Of a stretch of 55,426 bases of DNA, positions 1-7,803 are shown piece after piece; within the stretch, counting starts at the first letter, position 1; each line of letters starts with the position of its first letter. The position numbers were made by a program, and so were the translations under genes. The notes below the pieces were generated by a model. The model ran no database searches, had not been told where the DNA came from, and worked only from the letters and a program-made list of their open reading frames with translations. The DNA is from Pseudomonadota bacterium (GTDB taxonomy: Bacteria > Pseudomonadota > Gammaproteobacteria > Xanthomonadales > SZUA-36), in assembly GCA_015222805.1 (NCBI GenBank), contig JADFVZ010000073.1:1-55426 (forward strand). Reading direction: 5' to 3'.

Positions 1-321
1 AAATAGTTTTGGCCAATCAAGGAATATCCGTAGCAGGTGTTCTCTTGCAATTTCCACAAGTAACAACATATTGCGTGCGATCTGCAATTTGGGGTCTGGA
101 TCAAGCTGCTGGGCCTGTTGAATTGAAATTAATGCAGCCTGTGATTGGGCTGAACCACAGATGTTATACATCAAAGGTATGATCGACATAGCTTGTTCAG
201 GTGTTTTGCCGACTAATATATTTTGCAGCTGTAGTGGTCGGGTTGATGAAATATTTACGCCTGAGACCCTGTTGTTATGCAGGTCTATGTCAATGAAAAT
301 TTGGCCCTCAATATTGTTCAT
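1..321 (-). CDS. hupK: HupK/HoxV-like hydrogenase maturation protein, N-terminal 107 residues (partial)
   Basis: The frame is open from an ATG at 319-321 to the left edge, so the C-terminus lies outside the window. The protein starts MNNIEGQIFIDID and contains ISSTRPLQ, an ICGSAQSQAA segment and a REHLLRIFLDWPKL segment. These match the N-terminal pattern of the HupK/HoxV family, which resembles the hydrogenase large subunit and acts as a scaffold during assembly of the NiFe(CN)2CO site. It is divergent from the hydrogenase structural operon, which fits that role. The family call is by eye from motifs, and only about a third of a typical protein is visible. Further maturation genes (hypA, B, D, E, F) are absent from the window and may lie further left. 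Confidence 0.75.
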   Translation of the reverse strand, partial: MNNIEGQIFIDIDLHNNRVSGVNISSTRPLQLQNILVGKTPEQAMSIIPLMYNICGSAQSQAALISIQQAQQLDPDPKLQIARNMLLLVEIAREHLLRIFLDWPKLF

Positions 322-501
322 GGCTATTATCTTACATGAAATTCAAATGCGAGAATCCTCGCAGTTTACGCCATTCCTGATTGATTTATATTTACTTGCT
401 ATGTAGGCAAACCAGGCTGTTCGTTTACTGGAAATTTAATTTATACGACCTTAGTCTTATTGACTTTTAATAAGGCTGGCCTTGCACGAACCAACTTGCA
501 A

Positions 502-523
502 CTTATTGACCCCGGTCAATAAG
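502..523. promoter_or_regulatory. FNR/CRP-family operator upstream of the hydrogenase operon
   Basis: A perfect 10-bp inverted repeat, CTTATTGACC and GGTCAATAAG, is separated by CC. Its core TTGAC-N4-GTCAA (506-519) fits the binding pattern of the FNR/DNR branch of the CRP family. The centre (512.5) is 41.5 bases upstream of the start expected from the -10 at 542-547, the classic class II activation position. The inference is that the operon is switched on by an oxygen- or NO-sensing regulator. The site could also serve the divergent hupK-like gene. Confidence 0.75.
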
Positions 524-541
524 TTCCGGGTATTTTGCGTG

Positions 542-605
542 TATAAGTAGAAAAAATACGTAGCAGAAGATTCGCAAAATATAAGTCCTATTCAGGAGGG
601 ATAAC
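542..605 (+). promoter_or_regulatory. Core promoter (-10) and ribosome binding site of the hydrogenase operon
   Basis: TATAAG at 542-547 is a good -10 hexamer, giving a predicted start near 554. There is no convincing -35, as expected for an activator-dependent promoter. AGGAGG at 594-599 is a strong Shine-Dalgarno for the ATG at 606. Confidence 0.6.
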
Positions 606-1748
606 ATGTCCAAAAGAGAAATTGATTTTTTAGAAATGGATTTTTCAGAGGTAACTAGACGACTTGGCGTTTCCAGAAGGGTATTTCTAAAATTTTGTGC
701 CGGTGTTGCAGCCTCCCTGGGTTTGCCTCCGGGCGCGGCAATGGCAATGGCAGAAGCTGTTGCTGATCCCAAAAAACGCCCACCTGTTATCTGGCTGCAC
801 GGTCAGGAATGTACCGGACCAACCGAAGCCTTGCTGCGCTCAGAACAGCCTAGCTTTGAACATTTAATCCTTGATTTAATTTCTCTGGACTACCACCAAA
901 CCCTGGATGCTGGGGCTGGCCATCAGGTTGAAGATATCAAGAAAAAAACCATGCTCGAGAACAAGGGCAAATACCTGTTGGTGATTGAAGGAGCAATTCC
1001 GGTAAAAGACAATGGTATTTACTGCAAGATTGGTGGTGAAACCATGTTGGATATTACCCACGAAGCCGCTGAGAATGCGGCGGCCATTGTGGCTTACGGT
1101 TCCTGTGCCAGCTGGGGCGGAGTGCAATCAGCATCGCCAAATCCAACAGGAGCCCAGGGTGCACCCGAGGTTTTGAAGGATAAGACGGTGGTAACGATAC
1201 CCGGTTGTCCACCAAATCCTGCTAATTTTATTGGCACTGTATTATTTTTTGTTACTTACGGCAAATTACCACCTATAGATGATAAAGGCCGTCCCAAATG
1301 GGCTTATGGTCGTTTGATCCACGAAAATTGCTATCGGCGCCCGCATTTTGATGCTGGACGTTTTGCCAAGGATTTTGGTGATGAAGGACATAAGAAGGGC
1401 TGGTGCCTGTATCAGATGGGCTGTAAAGGTCCGGAAACCTATAACAACTGTCCCAGTCTCGAATATAACAATGTAGGCGGCGGAGTATGGCCTGTTGGTG
1501 TTGGCGCTCCGTGTTTTGGCTGTTCCGAACAGGGTGTTGGTTTTGCCAAACCTTTATTCAGCCTGTCTGATGTATTAACCCATACACCTCCCAATACTTT
1601 CCCTGAAATTGATGACCGGGAAGGACCTCAGGGTGTCACTGCAACTACAGCAGCACTGGCGGGTGCCGCTGTCGGCACCGCAATCGGTGCAGGTCTCGTT
1701 ACCGCCAGGAAAGTTAATGAAAAAGATACATCAGACGCTGATGAATAG
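606..1748 (+). CDS. hybO: [NiFe] hydrogenase small subunit, Hyb (group 1c) type, with altered proximal-cluster motif
   Basis: The 380-residue precursor has a Tat signal (SRRVFLKF near residues 23-30), so it is exported folded with its large subunit. It carries Fe-S clusters that pass electrons from the NiFe site to HybA/HybB. Ligands visible: C69, C167 (GSCASWGG) and C201 (IPGCPPNP) for the proximal cluster; H239, C242, C267 and C273 for the distal cluster; C282, C303 and C306 for the medial cluster. The second proximal Cys of the usual CTGC motif is Pro72 (CTGP, codon CCA). The C-terminus has a hydrophobic, Ala/Gly-rich segment (about 345-366) that probably anchors it in the membrane, as in HybO. 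It is the first gene of an eight-gene operon. The family call is very secure; the effect of P72 is unknown. Confidence 0.97.
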   Translation: MSKREIDFLEMDFSEVTRRLGVSRRVFLKFCAGVAASLGLPPGAAMAMAEAVADPKKRPPVIWLHGQECTGPTEALLRSEQPSFEHLILDLISLDYHQTLDAGAGHQVEDIKKKTMLENKGKYLLVIEGAIPVKDNGIYCKIGGETMLDITHEAAENAAAIVAYGSCASWGGVQSASPNPTGAQGAPEVLKDKTVVTIPGCPPNPANFIGTVLFFVTYGKLPPIDDKGRPKWAYGRLIHENCYRRPHFDAGRFAKDFGDEGHKKGWCLYQMGCKGPETYNNCPSLEYNNVGGGVWPVGVGAPCFGCSEQGVGFAKPLFSLSDVLTHTPPNTFPEIDDREGPQGVTATTAALAGAAVGTAIGAGLVTARKVNEKDTSDADE

Positions 1749-1771
1749 GTGAATTTGGGGAGAGGTAGAGC

Positions 1772-2752
1772 ATGAAACGTAGAGATTTTATTAAGGCGAC
1801 AGCGGCAAGTGCCGCAGTTGTCTGCGGACCGGAAACTGCCCTGGCCAGACCCAACCTGGAGCCTGCTGAAAATGCGGTTGGTATGCTGTTCGATTCGACC
1901 TTATGTGTGGGCTGTAAAGCCTGTGTATCCAAGTGCAAAGAAGTCAATAGCATGCCGCCTGTGATTGAAGGCGACAAGCTATCCTGGGATTCTGCCCGTG
2001 ACCTGTCGCCTAAGACACTGAATGTGATTAAGGTTTATAAAGATGGCACAGCAGAATCTAAAGACCAGGAAGTAGACGGTTTCTGTTTTGAGAAACGCAG
2101 TTGCATGCACTGTGTTGACCCCGGTTGTGTTTCAGTCTGTCCGGTTACTGCGATGCGGCGGGATCCGCTGACTGGAATTGTTACCTACCATGCCGATGCC
2201 TGTATTGGCTGTCGTAACTGCATGGTCGGCTGTCCATACAATGTACCTCAGTTTGAATATGATGAAGCCTTTGGCCAGATCCAGAAGTGCCAGATGTGCA
2301 ACCAGGCAGGGGTTGAGCGCATCAATAACGGCCAGATGACAGGTTGTGCTGAAGCTTGTCCCACCGGTGCTACGCTCTTTGGTACGCGTAAAGAATTGCT
2401 CAAGGAAGCCAAACAGCGGATGGCAATGAAAGAGGGTGAGATTTATAACTACCCTCGCGGTGATTTGTCCAAACCTGATCATTACCACGAGAAAGCCATA
2501 CCCGCCTACCAGCAACATATCTGGGGAGAAAAAGAAGCCGGCGGTACTAATGTGATGCACATTTCGGCTATTCCGTTTGACAAGCTTGGCATGCCGCCTT
2601 TGAAAGAACGTTCTTCGGCATCCATAGCAGAAGGCGTTCAACACAGCATCTACAATTACCTCGCCTTGCCTGCAATAGCGCTTGCGGGACTGTCTTTTGT
2701 AATTCGTAAAAATATAAATGAAGATACTGAGGATCAGGGAGGTAACTCATGA
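1772..2752 (+). CDS. hybA: HybA-like periplasmic [4Fe-4S] ferredoxin subunit
   Basis: The 326-residue protein begins MKRRDFIKATAAS, a twin-arginine signal, with a predicted mature start near residue 26. It has four ferredoxin-type cysteine groups: CVGCKACVSKC; CMHCVDPGCVSVC; CIGCRNCMVGC; and CQMCNQ with CAEAC. That is enough for four [4Fe-4S] clusters. A C-terminal hydrophobic helix (YLALPAIALAGLSFVI) probably anchors it. By homology to E. coli hydrogenase 2, it passes electrons between the small subunit and the membrane protein HybB. It lies 23 bases after hybO and overlaps hybB by ATGA, so the two are translationally coupled. Confidence 0.95.
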   Translation: MKRRDFIKATAASAAVVCGPETALARPNLEPAENAVGMLFDSTLCVGCKACVSKCKEVNSMPPVIEGDKLSWDSARDLSPKTLNVIKVYKDGTAESKDQEVDGFCFEKRSCMHCVDPGCVSVCPVTAMRRDPLTGIVTYHADACIGCRNCMVGCPYNVPQFEYDEAFGQIQKCQMCNQAGVERINNGQMTGCAEACPTGATLFGTRKELLKEAKQRMAMKEGEIYNYPRGDLSKPDHYHEKAIPAYQQHIWGEKEAGGTNVMHISAIPFDKLGMPPLKERSSASIAEGVQHSIYNYLALPAIALAGLSFVIRKNINEDTEDQGGNS

Positions 2753-3888
2753 GTGCCTATCAGCCAGTCGGAGGGAAGTATTTCACCAGGCCGTTCATTT
2801 TTTTCCTGATTGTGTTTCTAATTGGTTTTTACTTCATGGCAGAGCGTTTCATTCTGGGCATGGGTTCGATCAGTAACCTGAATGGTGGTTTTTCATGGGG
2901 GATCTGGGTGGTATACGATGTCGTTATCGGTACGGCTTTTGCCTGTGGCGGTTATGCGGTTGCACTTACTGTTTATGTACTCAATAAAGGTAAATACCAT
3001 CCATTGGTCCGGCCAGCACTGTTAACCAGCCTGTTAGGTTATGCCCTGGGTGGTTTTGGGGCTTTTTTCGATATGGGGCGCTGGTGGCAGTTCTATAATA
3101 TCTTTTTACCCTGGCACTGGAATTTCAATTCGGTTCTTCTTGAAGTTGGTTTATGTGTAGCCCTCTATATCGGTGTGCTGGCGATCGAGTTTTCACCTGC
3201 ATTCCTGGAAAAAATCGGTTCGAAAAAATTGTTAAACAGAGTCAATAAAATGATGTTTTTCTTTATTGCTCTCGGTGTGCTTTTGCCTACTATGCATCAG
3301 TCTTCCCTCGGAACCTTATTGATTGCGATGGGACATAAAGTCCATCCACTCTGGCAGACATGGCAGTTCCAGCCGCTGATGGCTATCATTTCTGCATTAA
3401 CGATGGGTTTTTCCATCGTAGTCTTCGAGGGTGCGTTTGTGTCTGTCGGCTTCAATCGTGTTTCGGAAACTCCGTTGCTTAGAGGCCTGGGTAAAGCAAT
3501 AGTTGGCTTACTGATTACTTTTTTAGCCGTCCGCTTCAGCTTGTTACTGATTCAGGGGAATGTTGCTTACTTATTTAAGGGTGACATGGCATCGCTGCTT
3601 TATCTATTGGAAACAGTCCTGTTTGTTGTACCCATTTATATTCTGATATCACCTGTACGCAGGGCTAATGGCGGTAAATTGTTACTGGCAGCGATTTCCA
3701 TGCTGCTGGGTGGGGCGCTCTACCGTTTCGATGCCTTTTTGCTAACCTTTGATCCCGGCCCCGGATACAGTTATTTCCCATCTATGCCAGAGATGATGGT
3801 AACCCTGGGGATTATCTCACTTGAGATCATGGTCTTTCTGATTGTGGTTAAAACATTACCTGTACTGCCTCGCGAGAAGCATAGCTAA
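2749..3888 (+). CDS. hybB: HybB-like integral membrane quinone-reactive subunit (NrfD/PsrC family)
   Basis: The 379-residue, strongly hydrophobic protein has about ten membrane helices. The first runs from about residue 14, and conserved GFFxD/GRWWQF-type and LPWHWNFNS segments follow. NrfD/PsrC-family proteins exchange electrons with quinones without heme, and HybB is the membrane partner of hydrogenase 2. The ATG overlaps the hybA stop (ATGA). Length is close to that of the E. coli protein. Its presence argues that H2 oxidation feeds the quinone pool, or runs in reverse, through HybA rather than through a cytochrome b. Confidence 0.95.
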   Translation: MSAYQPVGGKYFTRPFIFFLIVFLIGFYFMAERFILGMGSISNLNGGFSWGIWVVYDVVIGTAFACGGYAVALTVYVLNKGKYHPLVRPALLTSLLGYALGGFGAFFDMGRWWQFYNIFLPWHWNFNSVLLEVGLCVALYIGVLAIEFSPAFLEKIGSKKLLNRVNKMMFFFIALGVLLPTMHQSSLGTLLIAMGHKVHPLWQTWQFQPLMAIISALTMGFSIVVFEGAFVSVGFNRVSETPLLRGLGKAIVGLLITFLAVRFSLLLIQGNVAYLFKGDMASLLYLLETVLFVVPIYILISPVRRANGGKLLLAAISMLLGGALYRFDAFLLTFDPGPGYSYFPSMPEMMVTLGIISLEIMVFLIVVKTLPVLPREKHS

Positions 3889-3914
3889 AGACGATATTAT
3901 TAGGAGATTTTATT

Positions 3915-5618
3915 GTGACCACACGTATTACAGTTGATCCAATTACCCGAATCGAAGGTCATCTTCGCATCGATGTGGAAGTAGATGATGGTAAGGTCAC
4001 CAAGTCCTGGGCTTCGGGGCAGATGTGGCGCGGTATTGAACAAATCCTGATCGGGCGCGACCCCCGGGATGCCTGGTCATATACCCAGCGCTTTTGCGGC
4101 GTCTGTACCACGGTACATGCGATTACTTCCGTGCGTGCAGTCGAAAACGCCCTGCAGATGGAAATTCCCTTAAACGCGCAACTGATCAGGAATATTATCC
4201 AGACGGCGCATGCTGTCCAGGATCATATCGTCCATTTTTATCATTTGTCTGCGGTTGACTGGGTGGATGTGGTGTCTGCGTTATCTGCCGATCCGGTGGC
4301 AACCTCAAAACTGGCTGAATCACTGTCCGACTGGTCACTTAATGGCCCGCATGAAATGAAGGCAGTGCAGGAAAGATTGAAAACTTTTGTCGGCACTGGT
4401 CAGCTTGGGCCGTTTGCCAGCGGTTACTGGGGACACCCGGCGATGAAATTGCCACCCGAGGTTAACTTACTCGGTGTTGCCCATTACTTGCAGGCGCTGG
4501 ATGTGCAGAACCATGCCAACAAGATTGTTGCGATTCTCGGCGGCAAAAGCCCGCATATCCAGAATGTGGCAGTAGGTGGTGTGAGTAACTCAATCGGTCA
4601 TGATGCCCCCTCAGTACTCAATATTGAAAGGCTGATGTTGATCAAAGGCTTTATCGATAAGCTGGATCATTTTGTAAAATCAGCTTATATGACAGATGTC
4701 CCGGCGATTGGTGCGTTCTATCTTGACTGGGCCGGGCTTGGTGGTGGTGTGACCAATTACCTGACGGTTCCCGATTGCCCGATCGATACTACGGGTACTG
4801 AATTTCTCCTGCCGGGTGGCTTTATCGAAAATGCCGACCTGTCAACAATGAAACCCATCAAAACCTTTAATGATAAGTATTTCCGTGATGGTGTGGCCGA
4901 AAGCTCCAGGCATGCATGGTATGAAGGTGAGGCAGCGCTGCATCCATTCAAAGGTGAGACCAATCCGCAGTATACGGACTTCCAGGATGAGGGTAAGTAC
5001 TCCTGGGTTAAAGCCCCAACTTTCTACGGCAAGCGCGCGGAAGTAGGCCCGCTTGCCGATGTATTGGTTGGTGTTACTGCCGGGCATGAAGGTTATACAA
5101 AATACCTGGACCAGACTATGGGGATTTTAAAATCCGTTTCCGGAAACCCAGATATTCCACTGGCTGCCGTACACTCAACCATTGGACGGCATGCTGCCCG
5201 AGCGATCCGCTGTGGGGTCATGCTGGATACCCTGCATGATTTATGGCAGCGCCTGGTTGATAATATCGGTACCGGTGACACAGATACGTTTAACTCGCCG
5301 GTATTCCCCAAGGGTGAAATTGAAGGTGTTGGTTTTCACGCGGCACCGCGTGGTGCCTTGTCTCACTGGGTGGTAATTGAAGATGCCAAAATCAAGAATT
5401 ACCAGGCGGTAGTACCGAGTACCTGGAACGCCGGCCCCAGGGATGCCGATGGTCAAATAGGGCCGTATGAATCCTCATTGCTGGGAACCCCGATTGCAGA
5501 TCCTGAAAAACCACTCGAAGTATTGCGTACGATTCATTCCTTTGATCCATGTATTGCCTGTGCGATTCACATGGTGGATACCGAACAGAAGGAAATCGTC
5601 AAGGTTAAGGTGCTCTAA
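3915..5618 (+). CDS. hybC: [NiFe] hydrogenase large (catalytic) subunit, Hyb type
   Basis: The 567-residue protein carries both nickel motifs: RFCGVC (C61, C64) near the N-terminus and DPCIACAIH (C546, C549, H552) near the C-terminus. These four cysteines bind the NiFe(CN)2CO centre. A 15-residue tail after H552 (MVDTEQKEIVKVKVL) is the peptide that the HybD-type protease removes. The total length and cleavage point equal those I recall for E. coli HybC. The start is GTG at 3915, preceded by AGGAG at 3902-3906. The protein has no export signal and travels with the small subunit through Tat. The operon partner and all catalytic residues are intact. Confidence 0.98.
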   Translation: MTTRITVDPITRIEGHLRIDVEVDDGKVTKSWASGQMWRGIEQILIGRDPRDAWSYTQRFCGVCTTVHAITSVRAVENALQMEIPLNAQLIRNIIQTAHAVQDHIVHFYHLSAVDWVDVVSALSADPVATSKLAESLSDWSLNGPHEMKAVQERLKTFVGTGQLGPFASGYWGHPAMKLPPEVNLLGVAHYLQALDVQNHANKIVAILGGKSPHIQNVAVGGVSNSIGHDAPSVLNIERLMLIKGFIDKLDHFVKSAYMTDVPAIGAFYLDWAGLGGGVTNYLTVPDCPIDTTGTEFLLPGGFIENADLSTMKPIKTFNDKYFRDGVAESSRHAWYEGEAALHPFKGETNPQYTDFQDEGKYSWVKAPTFYGKRAEVGPLADVLVGVTAGHEGYTKYLDQTMGILKSVSGNPDIPLAAVHSTIGRHAARAIRCGVMLDTLHDLWQRLVDNIGTGDTDTFNSPVFPKGEIEGVGFHAAPRGALSHWVVIEDAKIKNYQAVVPSTWNAGPRDADGQIGPYESSLLGTPIADPEKPLEVLRTIHSFDPCIACAIHMVDTEQKEIVKVKVL

Positions 5619-5621
5619 TCT

Positions 5622-6176
5622 ATGTGTTCAGAAAAAATTAATACCCTGGTGATTGGCCTGGGTAATGTCCTGATGCAGGATGAGGGCGTTGGTGTTCGTG
5701 CAGTGGAAGAACTGGAAAGCCGGTACATTATCCCGCCGGGCGTCAGTGTGCTCGACGGCGGTACGACCGGAATGGAATTATTCGATCCGATTCGTAACTG
5801 CACGCAGTTGATTGTTGCAGACGGAGTTAATACCGGTGATCCCTTTGGTACAGTAGTGCGTATTGCTAATGAAGATATCCCGGTTTTTTTCCAGACGAAA
5901 ATCTCAAATCACCAATTGGGACTGTCTGAATTACTCGCCCTTTTGCAGTTGAAGGCAGAAGCACCTGAGCATGTAGCTATTATCGGAATGGTGCCGCACT
6001 CCCTGGAAAACAAACTGGGGTTATCAGTCGAAGCAGAGGCCGGTCTCGATACCATGGTCAGTGGCCTGGTATCAGAGTTAGCCAGCCTGGGTATTGCGTT
6101 GCAATTACGCAGTGAACCGCTTGTCGGCCACTGGAAAAAACAGTCTGAGCTGGAAAAATTTGCCGCATGTGCATAG
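5622..6176 (+). CDS. hybD: Hydrogenase maturation endopeptidase (HybD/HyaD family)
   Basis: The 184-residue protein has the family N-terminus GLGNVLMQDEGVGVRAVEEL (acidic nickel ligand), LDGGTTGMELFD (second acidic ligand) and NHQLGLSELL (His ligand). The enzyme recognises nickel in the large-subunit precursor and cuts after the His of DPCxxCxxH. It starts three bases after the hybC stop and overlaps the next gene by 10 bases. It is somewhat longer than the E. coli enzyme because of a C-terminal tail after about residue 160. Confidence 0.95.
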   Translation: MCSEKINTLVIGLGNVLMQDEGVGVRAVEELESRYIIPPGVSVLDGGTTGMELFDPIRNCTQLIVADGVNTGDPFGTVVRIANEDIPVFFQTKISNHQLGLSELLALLQLKAEAPEHVAIIGMVPHSLENKLGLSVEAEAGLDTMVSGLVSELASLGIALQLRSEPLVGHWKKQSELEKFAACA

Positions 6177-6442
6177 GCATACCGGTACAGGTCGTTAAGG
6201 CGGGTGAGTATATGGCAACCTGCCGTGGCCGTAACGGTGAAGAACAAGTCAATATGATGCTGATTGGTGCGCAGCCGAAGGGTACCTGGCTTTTGAGTTT
6301 CCTGGGTTCGGCCAGGGAAGTACTGACTGAAGATGATGCCCGCAATATTGATAAAGCCCTGGATGGACTTACAGCTATTATGTCAGGGGAGACCAACATT
6401 AACATCGATGAATATTTTCCCGGACTGGGAGATAGTCAGTGA
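6167..6442 (+). CDS. hybG: HypC/HybG hydrogenase maturation chaperone
   Basis: This small 91-residue protein starts MCIGIPVQVV, the diagnostic HypC N-terminus. Its Cys2 (exposed after removal of Met) binds the Fe(CN)2CO unit with HypD and the large-subunit precursor. The remainder follows the family OB-fold pattern (NMMLIGAQPKGTWLLSFLGSARE). The start lies inside the end of the protease gene and its own end overlaps the next start by 4 bases, a tightly coupled arrangement. I use hybG because it sits in a Hyb operon; hypC would be equally fair. Confidence 0.95.
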   Translation: MCIGIPVQVVKAGEYMATCRGRNGEEQVNMMLIGAQPKGTWLLSFLGSAREVLTEDDARNIDKALDGLTAIMSGETNINIDEYFPGLGDSQ

Positions 6443-7059
6443 CGGATATCAAGGATACTACCCAGGATGTTGCCCTGGCAGTAGAGCAGGCGTTTACCAG
6501 GATCCAGCATGAAAGTATGCAGGGTATTCCGATTTTGAATCCTGGAATTAATGTTCAGACCCTGGGTTTTCAACGCTTTGAAGGAAGGGTAATCGGAGTT
6601 GTTATCACCCCCTGGTTGATGACTGTGATCCTGTTCCCGGCTGAAGATGAAGACTGGAGTAAGCTTGCGCTTGGGCGCAAGATACCACATCTATTCCCTG
6701 AAAAAAAAATCAAATTTATGGTTAACGAATTTGACGGAATTGGTGCTTGCCAGACCCATTCCCTGCATTCGCCAATGAATGCATTTTCCAATCAGCAACA
6801 GGCGCTGACGGCAGCGCAGGATTTTATCGATAAATTGCTGCTTGAGTCTGAAGCGGATGCGGAAGATCCGATTGATGAAGACCTGCTGGGTCGTATCATG
6901 CGCGGTGAAGAAACACCGGAAGTGAACCTGGATGACTTTGCTACCATTGAGCCACATGCAAACAGTATTCCCATTAATGTAACGACTGAAAAAAAACCGG
7001 TTAACAAGACTTTCGGACGCAGGGCTTTGCTGCGTGGTCAGTTTACGGGGGGTGAATAA
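6439..7059 (+). CDS. hybE: HybE/HupJ-family hydrogenase assembly chaperone
   Basis: The 206-residue protein has the HybE pattern: MQGIPILNPGINVQTLGF, GVVITPWLMTVILFP, and CQTHSLHSPMNAF followed by helical AxxxAxxFI. Family members are thought to guard Tat export or help assembly of the small subunit. A C-terminal extension after about residue 140 is acidic, then Thr/Lys-rich, and ends with RRALLRGQF. That RRxLLRG ending is common in this family. The start is GTG at 6439 (GTGA-type overlap with hybG). No rubredoxin domain is present. Confidence 0.9.
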   Translation: MTDIKDTTQDVALAVEQAFTRIQHESMQGIPILNPGINVQTLGFQRFEGRVIGVVITPWLMTVILFPAEDEDWSKLALGRKIPHLFPEKKIKFMVNEFDGIGACQTHSLHSPMNAFSNQQQALTAAQDFIDKLLLESEADAEDPIDEDLLGRIMRGEETPEVNLDDFATIEPHANSIPINVTTEKKPVNKTFGRRALLRGQFTGGE

Positions 7060-7800
7060 TTGTCTGAGCTCAGCCTGGGTGGCAATATGCTGAATTTACT
7101 CCTGCTGGGGTTGCTGCTGGGGTTGCGCCATGCCCTTGAAGCTGACCATGTGGCCGCCGTTGCTTCATTAAGCAGCCGTAAACAGTCATTGAGTCACAGC
7201 ATTAGACAGGGGGTTGCCTGGGGAATAGGACATACCATTACCCTGTTTGTGTTTGGTGCCATTGTTATTTTTATGGATACAGTCATTCCAGGCTATCTGG
7301 CAAAAAAACTGGAATTAGCCGTGGGTATCATGTTGATCGTGCTAGGTGGCGATGTTCTCCGTCGGGTGATTCGCAACAAGGTTCATTTCCATTCACACCA
7401 GCATGAAAATGGTGGTGCCCACTTCCATGCCCATTCACATGCCGGCCAGCGATTATCCCGGCATCAGGAATTAAAGCATGACCATCAACACAGTCAGGCA
7501 TTTCCTGTACGTGCCCTGATGGTGGGACTGATGCATGGTATGGCCGGCTCGGCAGCAGTGATCCTGTTGACATTTGATGCCGGCACGTCCGCACTGCAAG
7601 GCATGCTGTATATCCTGCTGTTCGGAATTGGCTCAATGCTGGGAATGGCACTGCTGTCGGTTGCCATTACCTTGCCTATGCGGCTGTTTGCTAAACAACT
7701 GACCTGGGCACACAATAGTTTCCAGGTGCTGGTAGGTTGCCTGACTATCGGTATTGGTGTTCTGATGTTGTTTGAAAACTCTATCAGCTTGTCGATCTAG
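7060..7800 (+). CDS. Nickel permease, NiCoT/UreH-like
   Basis: The 246-residue membrane protein has about six helices. The signature RHALEADH (H-x4-DH) in the first helix is the nickel-binding motif of NiCoT/UreH-type permeases, and MHGMAGSA in a later helix matches the UreH branch. A His-rich loop (about residues 108-150) probably binds metal. It ends the hydrogenase operon and most likely supplies nickel to it. The start taken is TTG at 7060, directly after the hybE stop and preceded by GGGGGGTG; an in-frame ATG at 7087 is an alternative. Only three bases separate its stop from the convergent DUF885 gene, and no terminator is visible. Confidence 0.88.
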   Translation: MSELSLGGNMLNLLLLGLLLGLRHALEADHVAAVASLSSRKQSLSHSIRQGVAWGIGHTITLFVFGAIVIFMDTVIPGYLAKKLELAVGIMLIVLGGDVLRRVIRNKVHFHSHQHENGGAHFHAHSHAGQRLSRHQELKHDHQHSQAFPVRALMVGLMHGMAGSAAVILLTFDAGTSALQGMLYILLFGIGSMLGMALLSVAITLPMRLFAKQLTWAHNSFQVLVGCLTIGIGVLMLFENSISLSI

Positions 7801-7803
7801 CAA

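Noticed and set aside
161-406. 81-codon plus-strand frame at the left edge
   Set aside because: It is the antisense of the hupK-like gene, has no ribosome site, and its product has no recognisable pattern.
474-505. Sigma-54 promoter upstream of the hydrogenase operon
   Set aside because: GG and GC motifs in this stretch do not have the required 10-base separation; the FNR-type site and TATAAG explain the region better.
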